Source: Winogradskyella thalassocola (GTDB lineage: Bacteria > Bacteroidota > Bacteroidia > Flavobacteriales > Flavobacteriaceae). Taken from it: 64,000 bases of DNA. Shown one piece after another: positions 29,361-38,288 of this stretch. The stretch spans positions 124,001-188,000 of the forward strand of contig NZ_FNCZ01000007.1 in assembly GCF_900099995.1 (NCBI RefSeq), given 5' to 3'. The translations under genes were made by a program, and so were the position numbers. Numbering within the stretch: position 1 is the stretch's first letter; each line of letters starts with the position of its first letter. Below the pieces are notes generated by a model. The model was not told the DNA's origin. It saw only the letters and a list, made by a program, of their open reading frames with translations, and did not search any database.

Positions 29361-31349
29361 TTACTCCTCCTCCTTCTTAATTTCTTCTTTGACATCGTCA
29401 ATCGCTTCCTTAATCTCCTCCTTTATAATAGCAGGATTTTCAAAGGCACGCTTTCCAAAGATTTTTTCAAGATTATCTTTAAAAATAACTTCTTTGTCTA
29501 ATAAGACTTCTGCCAACTCTGTTAGCTTATCCTTATTGTTCTCTAATAATTCTATAGCACGTCGATATTGTTCTTCAATAATATCAGAAATTTCTTGATC
29601 TATAAGTTCTGCCGTTTTTTCACTATAAGGCTTTGTAAAACCGTACTCTGATTGTCCAGAAGAATCATAATAAGTTAAGTTACCTACTTTATCACTAAGT
29701 CCGTAAACGGTTACCATAGCTCTAGCTTGTTTCGTTACTTTTTCTAAGTCACTTAAAGCACCAGTAGATATTTTATCGAAAATTACTTTTTCTGCAGCTC
29801 TACCACCTAAGGCAGCACACATTTCGTCTAGCATTTGTTCTGGGTGTACAATTAAGCGCTCTTCGGGTAAATACCAAGCAGCACCTAAAGATCGTCCTCT
29901 AGGAACAATAGTTACTTTTACTAATGGAGCAGCATGCTCTAGCATCCAACTCACCGTTGCATGACCAGCTTCGTGGAAAGCAACCGCTCTCTTTTCTGCT
30001 GGAGTGATGATTTTATTTTTCTTCTCTAAACCACCGATAATTCTATCAACCGCATCTAAGAAATCTTGTTTGTTTACTGATTTCTTTCCTTTTCTAGCGG
30101 CAATTAATGCAGCTTCATTACAAACATTTGCGATATCTGCCCCAGAGAAACCAGGAGTTTGTTTTGCTAAGAAATCAATATCTAAGGTCTCTTCTTTTTT
30201 AAGTGGACGTAAATGCACTTCAAAAATTTCTTTACGCTCTCTAACATCTGGAAGGTCTACATAAATCTGACGGTCAAAACGACCTGCTCTCATTAATGCG
30301 CTATCCAAAACGTCTGCACGGTTTGTTGCTGCTAATACAATAACGTTAGTATTAGTACCAAAACCATCCATTTCCGTTAAAAGTTGGTTTAGGGTATTTT
30401 CGCGTTCATCGTTAGAACCAGACATGTTATTTTTTCCTCTTGCTCTACCAATCGCATCGATCTCATCAATAAAAATAATTGAAGGAGATTTTTCCTTCGC
30501 TTGCTTAAATAAATCTCTAACTCTAGAGGCACCAACACCAACGAACATTTCCACAAAGTCTGATCCAGAGAGTGAAAAGAAAGGCACTTGTGCTTCACCA
30601 GCTACAGCCTTTGCTAGTAATGTTTTACCCGTTCCAGGAGGTCCTACAAGTAAAGCTCCTTTAGGTATTTTACCACCTAAAGCTGTATATTTTTCAGGGA
30701 ACTTTAAGAAGTCTACAATTTCTTGTACTTCTTCTTTGGCGCCTTCTAAACCTGCAACATCTTTAAAAGATGTCTTCGTATCTATTTTTTCATCAAAGAG
30801 TTTCGCTTTAGATTTTCCGATATTGAAAATCTGACCACCAGCTCCGCCGCCACCGCCACCCGACATACGACGCATTATAAAAATCCATACTCCAATAATT
30901 AGGACAAATGGTAATAATGTTAATAGAAAATCTCCCCAAACATTATGTTCAGTTTCATATACTAGTTCTGTTTCGAGACTATTAGTTTTAATAACTTCGT
31001 TTACCTCTTTTTCAAAATTCTGAAGATCACCAAATTCAAACTTATAGTTTGGGACAGGTGTAACAGATGGAAATATAGAATTAGTTTCTGTTTTTTTATG
31101 TTTAGATTGTTCTTTGGCTTCTTTTGTTAAGTAAACCCTAGCTTCTCTTTTATTTACAATTTCAATTTTTGAAACTTCTCCTTGACTTAGATAATCTAAG
31201 AATTGAGCAGGAGTTGTTTGAGTGCCTGTAGAATCACCAAATCCACCAGAAAAAATCTGGATAGATAAGAATATAGCAATGATAATTCCGTAGATCCAAT
31301 AGGGATTTAATTTCGGTTTTTTGTTTAAATTTTTATTGTCTTTAGCCAT
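29361..31349 (-). CDS. ftsH: ATP-dependent zinc metalloprotease FtsH
   Basis: FtsH is a membrane-anchored AAA protease that degrades unassembled and regulatory proteins. The 662-residue protein has membrane segments near residues 15-35 and 140-160, the Walker A motif GPPGTGKT at about 236-243, IIFIDEIDAIGR as Walker B, and the zinc site HEAGH with His459, Glu460 and His463. I chose the ATG at 31349 (MAKDNKNLNKK), which leaves 17 bases after rsfS. An upstream in-frame start would run 42 bases into rsfS. The tail is acidic. Confidence 0.97.
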   Translation of the reverse strand: MAKDNKNLNKKPKLNPYWIYGIIIAIFLSIQIFSGGFGDSTGTQTTPAQFLDYLSQGEVSKIEIVNKREARVYLTKEAKEQSKHKKTETNSIFPSVTPVPNYKFEFGDLQNFEKEVNEVIKTNSLETELVYETEHNVWGDFLLTLLPFVLIIGVWIFIMRRMSGGGGGGAGGQIFNIGKSKAKLFDEKIDTKTSFKDVAGLEGAKEEVQEIVDFLKFPEKYTALGGKIPKGALLVGPPGTGKTLLAKAVAGEAQVPFFSLSGSDFVEMFVGVGASRVRDLFKQAKEKSPSIIFIDEIDAIGRARGKNNMSGSNDERENTLNQLLTEMDGFGTNTNVIVLAATNRADVLDSALMRAGRFDRQIYVDLPDVRERKEIFEVHLRPLKKEETLDIDFLAKQTPGFSGADIANVCNEAALIAARKGKKSVNKQDFLDAVDRIIGGLEKKNKIITPAEKRAVAFHEAGHATVSWMLEHAAPLVKVTIVPRGRSLGAAWYLPEERLIVHPEQMLDEMCAALGGRAAEKVIFDKISTGALSDLEKVTKQARAMVTVYGLSDKVGNLTYYDSSGQSEYGFTKPYSEKTAELIDQEISDIIEEQYRRAIELLENNKDKLTELAEVLLDKEVIFKDNLEKIFGKRAFENPAIIKEEIKEAIDDVKEEIKKEEE

Positions 31350-31366
31350 TCGTAGCGTTTCTCGTT

Positions 31367-31738
31367 TTAGTAACTTGTTTCTATTTTGGTTATTTTTGCA
31401 TCTCCCCAAAGTTCTTCAATATCGTAGTATTCTCTTATGTGTTTTTGAAACACATGTACAACAACATTAACATAATCCATTAAGACCCATTCGGCATTTT
31501 CAGTACCCTCAACGTGCCAAGGTTTGTCTTTAAGTGTTTTACTAACTTGTTTTTGTATGGAACCGACGATTGCGTTTACTTGCGTGTTTGAAGAACCTTC
31601 GCAGATTATAAAATAGTCACAAACAGTATTTTCAATTTCTCGTAAATCTAATATTGTTATCTCTTTTCCTTTAACATCTTCAATACCTCCAATAATTGAT
31701 GTAATGAGTTGGTCTGTAGGGATTTTATCTTTCGTCAT
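31367..31738 (-). CDS. rsfS: ribosome silencing factor
   Basis: RsfS binds L14 and blocks subunit joining under starvation. The 123-residue protein matches the family in IENTVCDYFIICEGSSNTQV and KPWHVEGTENAEWVLMDYVN, and in VVHVFQKHIREYYDIEELWG. It heads the rsfS-ftsH operon and has a promoter box close to its start. Confidence 0.96.
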   Translation of the reverse strand: MTKDKIPTDQLITSIIGGIEDVKGKEITILDLREIENTVCDYFIICEGSSNTQVNAIVGSIQKQVSKTLKDKPWHVEGTENAEWVLMDYVNVVVHVFQKHIREYYDIEELWGDAKITKIETSY

Positions 31739-31758
31739 TAAATTGTATTAATTTTGTG

Positions 31759-31766
31759 CAAAGTTA
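31759..31766 (-). promoter_or_regulatory. -7 promoter box of rsfS-ftsH
   Basis: On the minus strand this reads TAACTTTG, an exact TAnnTTTG match, 20 bases before the rsfS ATG. The 5' leader would be only about 10-15 nt. No clear TTG element was found upstream. Confidence 0.55.
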
Positions 31767-31832
31767 TTATTTTTTTAGTTCTTGTATGCGCTTAATGTCA
31801 TAAGAAAACTATAAAATAAAATTGCCTATTAA

Positions 31833-32564
31833 ATGTACATAATCAAACTTAATGCCATTGACTCTACAAATACGTATCTAAAGGATATGTCAACCGCGAC
31901 ATTACCTATGGATTATACTGTTGTAATCGCCGAATTACAGACTAAAGGGCGAGGACAAATGGGAGCGAAATGGAGAGCAGAAAGTGGTAAGAACCTTACA
32001 GCGAGTGTGTTTAAAAGGCTCTCTTTTTTTAATGTTACGGATCAGTTTTATATAAGTATGGCTGTTTCTTTGGCAATTATAAAAGCATTAAGGAGCTTTA
32101 AAATACCTCAATTACGTATAAAATGGCCTAACGACATTTTGTCAGCAGACACCAAATTATGTGGTATTTTAATTGAAAATGTCATAAAAAACAATAATCT
32201 GCAAGGCTCTATAATAGGATTTGGACTCAATGTGAACCAAAAATTCTTCGACAATTTGCCTCAAGCCTCTTCTATGAGTTTAGTAACGGGGGTAATTTTT
32301 AATAAGGATGAAGTACTTTCAGAAGTTTTAAAACAACTTAAGGTTCATTTCGATCTATTAGAATCTAAGCAATTTCTTGAAATTAAATCGGAATACGAAG
32401 ACCTCCTTTTTAGAAAAAATAAGCCATCAACTTTTAGAACTTCTAAAAATGATAGCTTTTCTGGAATTATCCAAGGTGTTACCGAAAACGGTCAATTACA
32501 AGTTTGGACAGAAGATGGTATTATTAAAACCTTCGACCTTAAAGAGATTAAGTTACTGTATTAA
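31833..32564 (+). CDS. birA: biotin-[acetyl-CoA-carboxylase] ligase
   Basis: BirA attaches biotin to the carrier protein of acetyl-CoA carboxylase. The 243-residue protein has the catalytic core with the biotin/ATP loop KGRGQMGAKWRAESGKNL and the KWPNDILSADTKLCGILIE segment. It lacks the N-terminal DNA-binding domain of the Escherichia coli protein, so it should act as a ligase only. It is divergent from rsfS. Confidence 0.95.
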   Translation: MYIIKLNAIDSTNTYLKDMSTATLPMDYTVVIAELQTKGRGQMGAKWRAESGKNLTASVFKRLSFFNVTDQFYISMAVSLAIIKALRSFKIPQLRIKWPNDILSADTKLCGILIENVIKNNNLQGSIIGFGLNVNQKFFDNLPQASSMSLVTGVIFNKDEVLSEVLKQLKVHFDLLESKQFLEIKSEYEDLLFRKNKPSTFRTSKNDSFSGIIQGVTENGQLQVWTEDGIIKTFDLKEIKLLY

Positions 32565-32591
32565 GTTAATCTTGATTTCTTCTTGTTGTGA

Positions 32592-32987
32592 CTAAACTTC
32601 AGTTTTCATATTGGTAACTAAAGTCTCAATAAATTTACTGATTGGGCCTTTTATCATCATAGCCATCATAGCGTTAAATTCGCCTTCAAAATTTAATTTA
32701 ACCTCAGTTTTGTTCGGTTCCGTTTCTGTGATATCTGCAACTAAAGCAAAGTCTAACTTTCCGCCTGCAGCACCTAAAACAATCTTGGTATTAGGAACGG
32801 CTTCCTTTTTCTTTAATATAATCTCTGGCATGCCTTTTAATGCGAATAGAAATTTGTCGTTTTCTAAAACTTCAAATTTACTAATGTTTTCAGGCATTAA
32901 ACTTTCAAAATTTTTAACATCAGATAAAAAGTTGAAAGTTTCTTCTGCGGATTTATCTAAGGTTACTTTAGGTGATTCTAATTTCAT
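32592..32987 (-). CDS. SRPBCC/START-like small protein
   Basis: The 131-residue product has the helix-grip pattern of SRPBCC proteins, with VTLDKSAEETFNFLSDVKNF at the start and alternating strands after. The family binds hydrophobic ligands in a central cavity; no ligand can be named here. It is commonly next to pyrE and a Nudix hydrolase in this family. It is convergent with birA across 27 bases. Confidence 0.8.
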   Translation of the reverse strand: MKLESPKVTLDKSAEETFNFLSDVKNFESLMPENISKFEVLENDKFLFALKGMPEIILKKKEAVPNTKIVLGAAGGKLDFALVADITETEPNKTEVKLNFEGEFNAMMAMMIKGPISKFIETLVTNMKTEV

Positions 32988-33094
32988 GTGTATTGTGTTA
33001 AGATGTTTGTTGTATAGTCGTTAAGTTATTCCGTTTCGTTAAGATTTAATCCTAAAAACGACGGTATCAGCTTTACAACTCTACTATAAATATA

Positions 33095-33739
33095 TCAATT
33101 AGCGTTCCATTCACTAGGATTGGCGTTCCATTGTGCTAAAATGTCTTGTTGCTCTTTGGTGATATAGAAGGTTTCAAGAGCTTGTTCTAACAGGTTTTCG
33201 TAATTGCCAAGTGTATGTAATTCTACATTGGCATCTTTAAAATTCTTTGAAGCAACATCAAATCCATAAGAGAAAATGGCGACCATACCTTTTACATTCG
33301 CTTCTGCTTCTTTTAGAGCTTTCACAGCATTAAGGCTACTCATCCCTGTACTAATTAAATCTTCGACCACAACAACAGTTTGTCCTTTTTCAATATAGCC
33401 TTCAATTTGGTTTTGGCGACCATGCTTTTTCGCTTCTGGTCTTACATAAACAAAAGGTAAATTCAAATATTCTGCTACTAAAGCCCCAATACCTATAGCT
33501 CCGGTTGCAACACCAGCAATAACATCTGGTTTTCCATATAGGTCTTCAATGTTTTTGGCAATTGTGGCTCTAATATAATTTCTAATAGGCGGAAATGATA
33601 GTACAATTCTGTTATCGCAATATATTGGAGATTTCCAGCCAGATGCCCACGTAAAAGGATCGTTAGGTTGTAATTTTATAGCATTAATTTGCAATAAAAC
33701 TTCGGCTGTTTTTTTGGCGGTATCTTTGTTAAAAATCAT
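33095..33739 (-). CDS. pyrE: orotate phosphoribosyltransferase
   Basis: PyrE joins orotate and PRPP to make OMP in pyrimidine synthesis. The 214-residue protein has the PRPP-binding motif VVVVEDLISTGMSS and AGVATGAIGIGALVAEYLN. I chose the ATG at 33739 (MIFNKDTAKKTAE), which matches the family; an upstream in-frame ATG at 33763 would add eight unrelated residues. A TATTTTTG box (minus strand, 33744-33751) sits only 4 bases before this start. Confidence 0.95.
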   Translation of the reverse strand: MIFNKDTAKKTAEVLLQINAIKLQPNDPFTWASGWKSPIYCDNRIVLSFPPIRNYIRATIAKNIEDLYGKPDVIAGVATGAIGIGALVAEYLNLPFVYVRPEAKKHGRQNQIEGYIEKGQTVVVVEDLISTGMSSLNAVKALKEAEANVKGMVAIFSYGFDVASKNFKDANVELHTLGNYENLLEQALETFYITKEQQDILAQWNANPSEWNAN

Positions 33740-33859
33740 GATACAAAAATAATGATTTTTCAAGGTTAGAAAATTTTAATCGAAAATAAATTTCATTTCA
33801 AATAGTTTCTCATAAAAAATAATATTTTTACAAAAGGAAAGTTGAAACATACCTAAACG

Positions 33860-34441
33860 ATGTACACAATATATGTAGGTGATAAACCTATTATTTTAAC
33901 TACTGAAACTGAGAAAGAAACTGATTTTAAATCCTTTCTTTTGAAGTCGGTAAATATTGGTAAGGTTATAAAGACCTTAAACAACACAGATTTAAAAGCT
34001 GTACACTTAATTCATAAGAATGAAGATAAGCTGCTAAGCAAGTTTTTGAAGCTTTTACCCAATGTGGTTGCAGGTGGCGGAAAAGCCTATAATTCTAAAA
34101 ACGAGATTCTTTTTATTTATAGAAATGATAAGTGGGACTTACCCAAAGGAAAGGCCGAACGTAAAGAAACGATTGAAGAAACTGCTATAAGAGAAGTCGA
34201 AGAGGAGACGGGTGTTGAAGGGTTGAAAATTACCAAACCATTACCAACAACGTATCACATTTTTAAACGTAACGGAAAGCATCGAATAAAGGTTACGTAT
34301 TGGTTTGAGATGATTACTGATTTTGAAGGTGAATTATTTCCTCAAGAAAATGAAGGCATTACTAAAGTAGAATGGTTAGATGCTAAAGCATCTCAAAAGG
34401 CTTTGGAGAATAGTTATGCTAACATTCGAATTTTGGTTTAA
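33860..34441 (+). CDS. Nudix hydrolase with N-terminal domain
   Basis: The 193-residue protein has the Nudix box in the C-terminal half: LPKGKAERKE followed by REVEEETG, with all key glutamates. The first about 70 residues form an extra domain with no motif I recognise. Nudix enzymes cleave nucleoside diphosphate derivatives; the substrate is open. It is divergent from pyrE and convergent with the transporter gene. Confidence 0.85.
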   Translation: MYTIYVGDKPIILTTETEKETDFKSFLLKSVNIGKVIKTLNNTDLKAVHLIHKNEDKLLSKFLKLLPNVVAGGGKAYNSKNEILFIYRNDKWDLPKGKAERKETIEETAIREVEEETGVEGLKITKPLPTTYHIFKRNGKHRIKVTYWFEMITDFEGELFPQENEGITKVEWLDAKASQKALENSYANIRILV

Positions 34442-34483
34442 GTGTCTTTTATAGTTTTGTAAGTGTTTTTTGTTAAACCTTTT

Positions 34484-35362
34484 TTATTCAGAATCGACTT
34501 CTGGTCTTTTTCCAAGTTGCCACATTAATATTCCACCAGTTATAAACATCCATATGGCATAGGCACCTGTCGGAATGCCCATTTCTACATTATGTAATAA
34601 TGATGTCGCAATTACAAAAGCTAATGTTCCATTTTGTATGCCGCTCTCAACTGTAATTGAAATAATGTTTTTTAATTTCAACTTAAACAATCTAGCAGTT
34701 AGGTAACCTAGTCCCATGGTTATTATATTTAATAGTAATGTCACTAAACCCACTTCTCTCATTGCTGTAGTTAGGATATCGAAATTTGCAAGAATTACAG
34801 CTATAAACACTAAAATGAAAATTACAGTAGATGCAATGCGCATAGGTTTTTTCATTCGTAAAGCAAATTCTATTTTGTATTTACGAATAAGCATGCCTAT
34901 AGAAATAGGAATAACAGTTATGCCCATTATTTGAATTATGGTATCAAAAATGGGTAATTTTATTGTAGTCGCTTCGTCTGTGCCAAAATAGTTTAATGCA
35001 AATGCTAAAATAAAGGGTATGGTTACAATACTTACAAAACTAGTAATAGCGGTTAAGGTAACGGATAACGCAATATTCCCTTTACAAACCTGTGTGATTA
35101 AATTACTTGTTGGGCCACCAGGACAGGTTGCCAATATTATTAATCCCACAGCCATTATTGGACTTAAATTAAACGCAATCGCTAATGAAAAACCAATAAG
35201 AGGCAGTAATACTAGTTGATTAATAAGGCCAATTAAAACGGCTTTAGGGTATTTTACGAGCCTAGTAAAGTCTATAGGAGTTAAGGTCATTCCCATTCCT
35301 AACATAATAATAGCTAAAGATAATGGTAAGAATATATTGCTTAAGAGTTCGGCTATAGACAT
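34484..35362 (-). CDS. bile acid:sodium symporter family transporter
   Basis: The 292-residue protein has nine or ten membrane segments and family motifs such as LGMGMTLTPIDFTRLVKYPK near the N-terminus and LATCPGGPTSNLITQVCKGN in the middle, the latter in the crossover region. Related proteins carry organic anions or pantoate with sodium. The substrate is unknown. It lies downstream of the amidohydrolase set on the same strand, but about 70 bases plus a gene relic separate it from the next gene. Confidence 0.88.
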   Translation of the reverse strand: MSIAELLSNIFLPLSLAIIMLGMGMTLTPIDFTRLVKYPKAVLIGLINQLVLLPLIGFSLAIAFNLSPIMAVGLIILATCPGGPTSNLITQVCKGNIALSVTLTAITSFVSIVTIPFILAFALNYFGTDEATTIKLPIFDTIIQIMGITVIPISIGMLIRKYKIEFALRMKKPMRIASTVIFILVFIAVILANFDILTTAMREVGLVTLLLNIITMGLGYLTARLFKLKLKNIISITVESGIQNGTLAFVIATSLLHNVEMGIPTGAYAIWMFITGGILMWQLGKRPEVDSE

Positions 35363-35433
35363 TGTTTATTATAATCAAGTTTAAAACGAATTTAAACTTT
35401 AAATTTTAAAAACTCAAGTGTCTAAAAGCCATG

Positions 35434-35544
35434 TTATAATGATTTTAAAGTCTTTATGAAATTAAGAAAATTTAAACTCTTCGTGTTTTTTATAGTAAAC
35501 TTCTGATTAACCTCAATCTCAATTCCTAAATGGTTTGTTGGAAA
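35434..35544 (-). pseudogene. relic of the 3' end of an N-formylglutamate amidohydrolase-like gene
   Basis: The minus-strand frame from 35544 to the TAA at 35434 encodes 36 residues opening with FPTNHLGIEIEVNQK. This matches the C-terminus of the intact gene at 36210-36887, which reads FPRNYLGIEIEVNQK. The DNA similarity covers about 35498-35547 against 36280-36329, with 26 identical bases at its core. The relic begins directly behind the stop codon of the frameshifted gene at 35548, so the 5' part has been lost at that junction. Confidence 0.75.
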
Positions 35545-35547
35545 TTA

Positions 35548-36073
35548 CTATTCTATTTCAGCAGCTTTAGAAATGTTGTGTTTTAGTTTAAAACCGCTTA
35601 TTTTTTCTTTAAAATCTTTCAATTTCATTTTACTTCCATATATGATATAAAGTTTTGATTTTTTGAAAATAGCCGTAATGGCTCCGATAATAGCACCGAA
35701 AAAACCACCACCAACTAAACCTAATGACACTTTTTCATTTGCTGAAAGAGAAAGGATCCCAGAATTGTCATCACCACTTAATAATCCTATCACAGCAAGT
35801 GACCCACCACCAATTAACGCCCCTATTACAATATTATTACCTGCGGAGTGTTTGGTTTTTATTTTTCCTATGTTACTTAAAGGAACTGAAATTATTTTTC
35901 CTTTTAAGTACAATTCTATTGATGACTCAGATATAGACGTTATCTTCCCTTTATTAATTTTTTTTACCTTTTAAATTGTAAACTCGAATGAAAATATTAG
36001 CATCTACAATTTCATTTTGAGCATCAACCTTGATTAATGAAATTAAGAATATTATAATTATTAAATATTTCAT
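35548..36073 (-). pseudogene. small secreted or membrane-associated protein gene, frameshifted in an A8 tract
   Basis: An ATG at 36073 opens a frame with a signal peptide (MKYLIIIIFLISLIKVDAQ), which stops after 39 residues at 35954-35956. Just before that stop is a run of eight T (35958-35965, A8 on the coding strand). Removing one base joins it to the downstream frame, which carries INKGKITSISESSIELYLKG, then two glycine-rich hydrophobic stretches (IVIGALIGGGSLAVIGLL and GLVGGGFFGAIIGAITAIF). The downstream frame has no ATG near its start. The joined product would be about 160 residues. Causes could be mutation, sequencing error, or slippage at the A8 run. Confidence 0.75.
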
Positions 36074-36209
36074 AATTGATTATATATTAATTTATTGAAA
36101 TCAGGATCTGTTTTTTTTATGTATTATGGCTAACAGATATACTGGCGTTTTAATATTTTAAATCTGAAATTAAAGTAAGGTAGTTAGAAATTTTTAAAAA
36201 CTAAAGATT

Positions 36210-36887
36210 TTAGATGCTGCAATTCAGTGATTTGAATATGGTTTGTTTCAATTCTGAATTCAATCTGTTTTTAAAGACTAACTTCTGATTAACCTCAATC
36301 TCAATCCCTAAATAATTCCTTGGAAATTGCTTTCTTAAAAAAGTAGTGAAGCCATCCGCTTTTCCAAGATATGGATAATTAAATCGCACGTTTAAATTTG
36401 GGTTTTCTTGTAAAAGTTTTGCTTTAAGTTGTTTGGAAAACTCTTGTTCGTTTTTTTGACGTGAATCATAAAGTAATCCGATGTCGCCTTTACGTTCCTC
36501 TCCATTTAGATTTGGGGTGAAGCTATGGATAGAGAGATGTAGAACTTGCTGTTTGTTTTTAACGTATTCTGCTATTTTATATTCAATTTCCGTTCTATGA
36601 GGAAAATAATATGTTTCAAGAATTTCTGATTTCTCACTTTTAGATAAGCCGTTACTAAATTCTGAAAAAAGCTGTTTGCTAAATAATGACCGATTCAACT
36701 CTACCAACAAACGACTCGTAGTACTAAAATAAGATGCGTCCGACAGCGGTTTTAAATATTGAAACAGATCTAATGCTCCCAAATCATAACCACGATGGGA
36801 TTCTAAAATTGCTTTATTATTGAAGTGTTTTGCGTAAGTCTCAGGAATTTCATTTCCTGCATGTTCGCATGTTAAAATCAGTTTCAT
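36210..36887 (-). CDS. N-formylglutamate amidohydrolase-like enzyme
   Basis: The 225-residue protein matches the N-formylglutamate amidohydrolase family (HutG-like, M14-related fold), with the opening LILTCEHAGNEIPETY and SHRGYDLGALDLFQYL. Histidine and glutamate residues in CEHAGNE are candidate zinc ligands, and His in LHLSIHSFTP fits a third. No other histidine-degradation gene is near. Instead it is the third gene of a RimK-like/GCS2 set, so its substrate is more likely an amide made or trimmed in that pathway. It has a leader sequence like that of the GCS2 gene. Confidence 0.85.
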   Translation of the reverse strand: MKLILTCEHAGNEIPETYAKHFNNKAILESHRGYDLGALDLFQYLKPLSDASYFSTTSRLLVELNRSLFSKQLFSEFSNGLSKSEKSEILETYYFPHRTEIEYKIAEYVKNKQQVLHLSIHSFTPNLNGEERKGDIGLLYDSRQKNEQEFSKQLKAKLLQENPNLNVRFNYPYLGKADGFTTFLRKQFPRNYLGIEIEVNQKLVFKNRLNSELKQTIFKSLNCSI

Positions 36888-36920
36888 GTGTTTAATCGTG
36901 TCGTTTTTTTAGGTCACATG
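36888..36920 (-). promoter_or_regulatory. leader shared with the GCS2 gene
   Basis: Directly before the ATG this stretch resembles 38198-38228: both read (plus strand) GT-rTTTAAT, then TGT, a T-rich run, and end in GTCACATG. The two genes thus have related 5' sequences, either by duplication or shared control. Confidence 0.4.
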
Positions 36921-36970
36921 GTTCGTCCTTATAATCATACTCTCGAAAAAAAAATCTAGTTGTGGAAGTT

Positions 36971-38197
36971 TCACGATTGAAATAATTCATTTGTTTTTAA
37001 ACACATTTGCATATCACGATAAACCGAAATAATATGGGCTTCAGACGTATCATTCCCAACGGCTTTTAATAATCGTGTTGCTAATGTGCCTTGTTCCAAA
37101 ATCAATTCAATGGCTTGGTGATGTGATGTATGTACTTTCGGTTTTACGGTTTGGTACAAATGATTCCAGACGTCTTTTACGGATGTAGATGACTTCAAAT
37201 TGAATAATTTTAAATAATCTTCATCTTCAATTAAAGATTCTTCGCCTTGTTTTATCGCATCGTTTAAAAAAGGAAACAACTGATCCTTAGTCCAAACTTT
37301 TTGATCTTTTAATGAACCGAATTTTTTATTGATTAAAGCTTTTAAAACTTCAATAACCAAAGCACAAATAGCAATATCTGCCTTAGGACATTCTTGAATA
37401 TCCATTAAACGAATTTCAATAGCGTTGCGGTCAAAACGCGCAATAGCTCCACGAGAGTTTAAAAAGTGTTGGTCTAGAATCTTGTTTTTATCATAAGGGC
37501 GTATCGCACGTTTTATCGGTTCAAAAATGGTAGCATGATAATCTAATTTTGAAAATACACGTTCTGGAATAACCAAACCTGTCAACTCCGGAATTTCCTT
37601 CTGATTGGTTTTGTAAAATTCTAATCGCGTGTCCTTAAAACCTGTAATGTTGCCTTCTAATATTGGCGAGCTCGCACAAAGCCCCGGTAATAATGGTAAA
37701 ATTATTCTTATGGCTGCGTGTAGTTTTTCAAATTCTTTATCGTCATAAAACGGTAAATTAATATGTGTACTTTGTACATTGCTCCAACCATGACCTTTAC
37801 AATTAAAAATAGTATTGTAAAGTGCATAGACTTCACTATAGCTATGTTTCCAAAGTTGTGTGTCGGTGTTTGGATTCATTAATGGGTGTGAAGCAGAACC
37901 TAAAAGTTGTAAGTTCAGCGGATTTAAAAGTGCATCGATTTCTAGAATATTCTTGTGGAATTTCTCTGCTAAATCATCCGTGTTTTTTGTAGGTCCGTTT
38001 GTTTTTAGTTCAATGACATGAGCGACCAATTCGTTACTCCATGCAATGTCTCCATTTTCAATGTCCGCTTTTAATTCTCCTGCTTTTAGGGTTAAAAGTT
38101 CATCTACTTGTGGTGCCACTTTAAAACTATCATTTTTAACAAGCATATATTCGAGTTCAATACCGTAAACTTCGAATAAATGATATTTTTTTTTCAT
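36971..38197 (-). CDS. GCS2-type glutamate-cysteine ligase-like enzyme
   Basis: The 408-residue protein belongs to the carboxylate-amine ligase/GCS2 superfamily. It opens FEVYGIELEYMLVKND, and GIELEYM fits the metal-binding glutamate motif. NVQSTHINLPF and RNAIEIRLMDIQECP are further core blocks. The family joins the gamma-carboxyl of glutamate to an amine using ATP. The acceptor is unknown; a true cysteine ligase role is possible but no glutathione synthetase (gshB) of the usual kind follows. It is 91 bases behind the RimK-like gene and 83 bases before the amidohydrolase gene. Confidence 0.85.
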   Translation of the reverse strand: MKKKYHLFEVYGIELEYMLVKNDSFKVAPQVDELLTLKAGELKADIENGDIAWSNELVAHVIELKTNGPTKNTDDLAEKFHKNILEIDALLNPLNLQLLGSASHPLMNPNTDTQLWKHSYSEVYALYNTIFNCKGHGWSNVQSTHINLPFYDDKEFEKLHAAIRIILPLLPGLCASSPILEGNITGFKDTRLEFYKTNQKEIPELTGLVIPERVFSKLDYHATIFEPIKRAIRPYDKNKILDQHFLNSRGAIARFDRNAIEIRLMDIQECPKADIAICALVIEVLKALINKKFGSLKDQKVWTKDQLFPFLNDAIKQGEESLIEDEDYLKLFNLKSSTSVKDVWNHLYQTVKPKVHTSHHQAIELILEQGTLATRLLKAVGNDTSEAHIISVYRDMQMCLKTNELFQS

Positions 38198-38228
38198 GTA
38201 TTTAATATTGTGTTTTAATAGTCACATG
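38198..38228 (-). promoter_or_regulatory. leader shared with the amidohydrolase gene
   Basis: This stretch before the GCS2-type ATG is the partner of 36888-36920, sharing the TTTAAT, TGTG and GTCACATG words in the same order and spacing within a few bases. Confidence 0.4.
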
Positions 38229-38288
38229 CTATTGGTTATTAATCGTTTTTCGGATCAATCGAAACTCATAACATGATGCTTCTGTGTG

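Noticed and set aside
31350..31409. N-terminal extension of ftsH
   Set aside because: It lies partly inside rsfS and does not look like FtsH; the ATG at 31349 fits spacing and family.
35911..35913. TTG as start of the 121-residue frame at 35548-35913
   Set aside because: The coding similarity continues upstream of it in the same frame without an ATG, which points to a frameshifted longer gene.
36210..36887. Amidohydrolase as HutG of histidine degradation
   Set aside because: No hutH, hutU or hutI is near; the neighbours are amide ligases.
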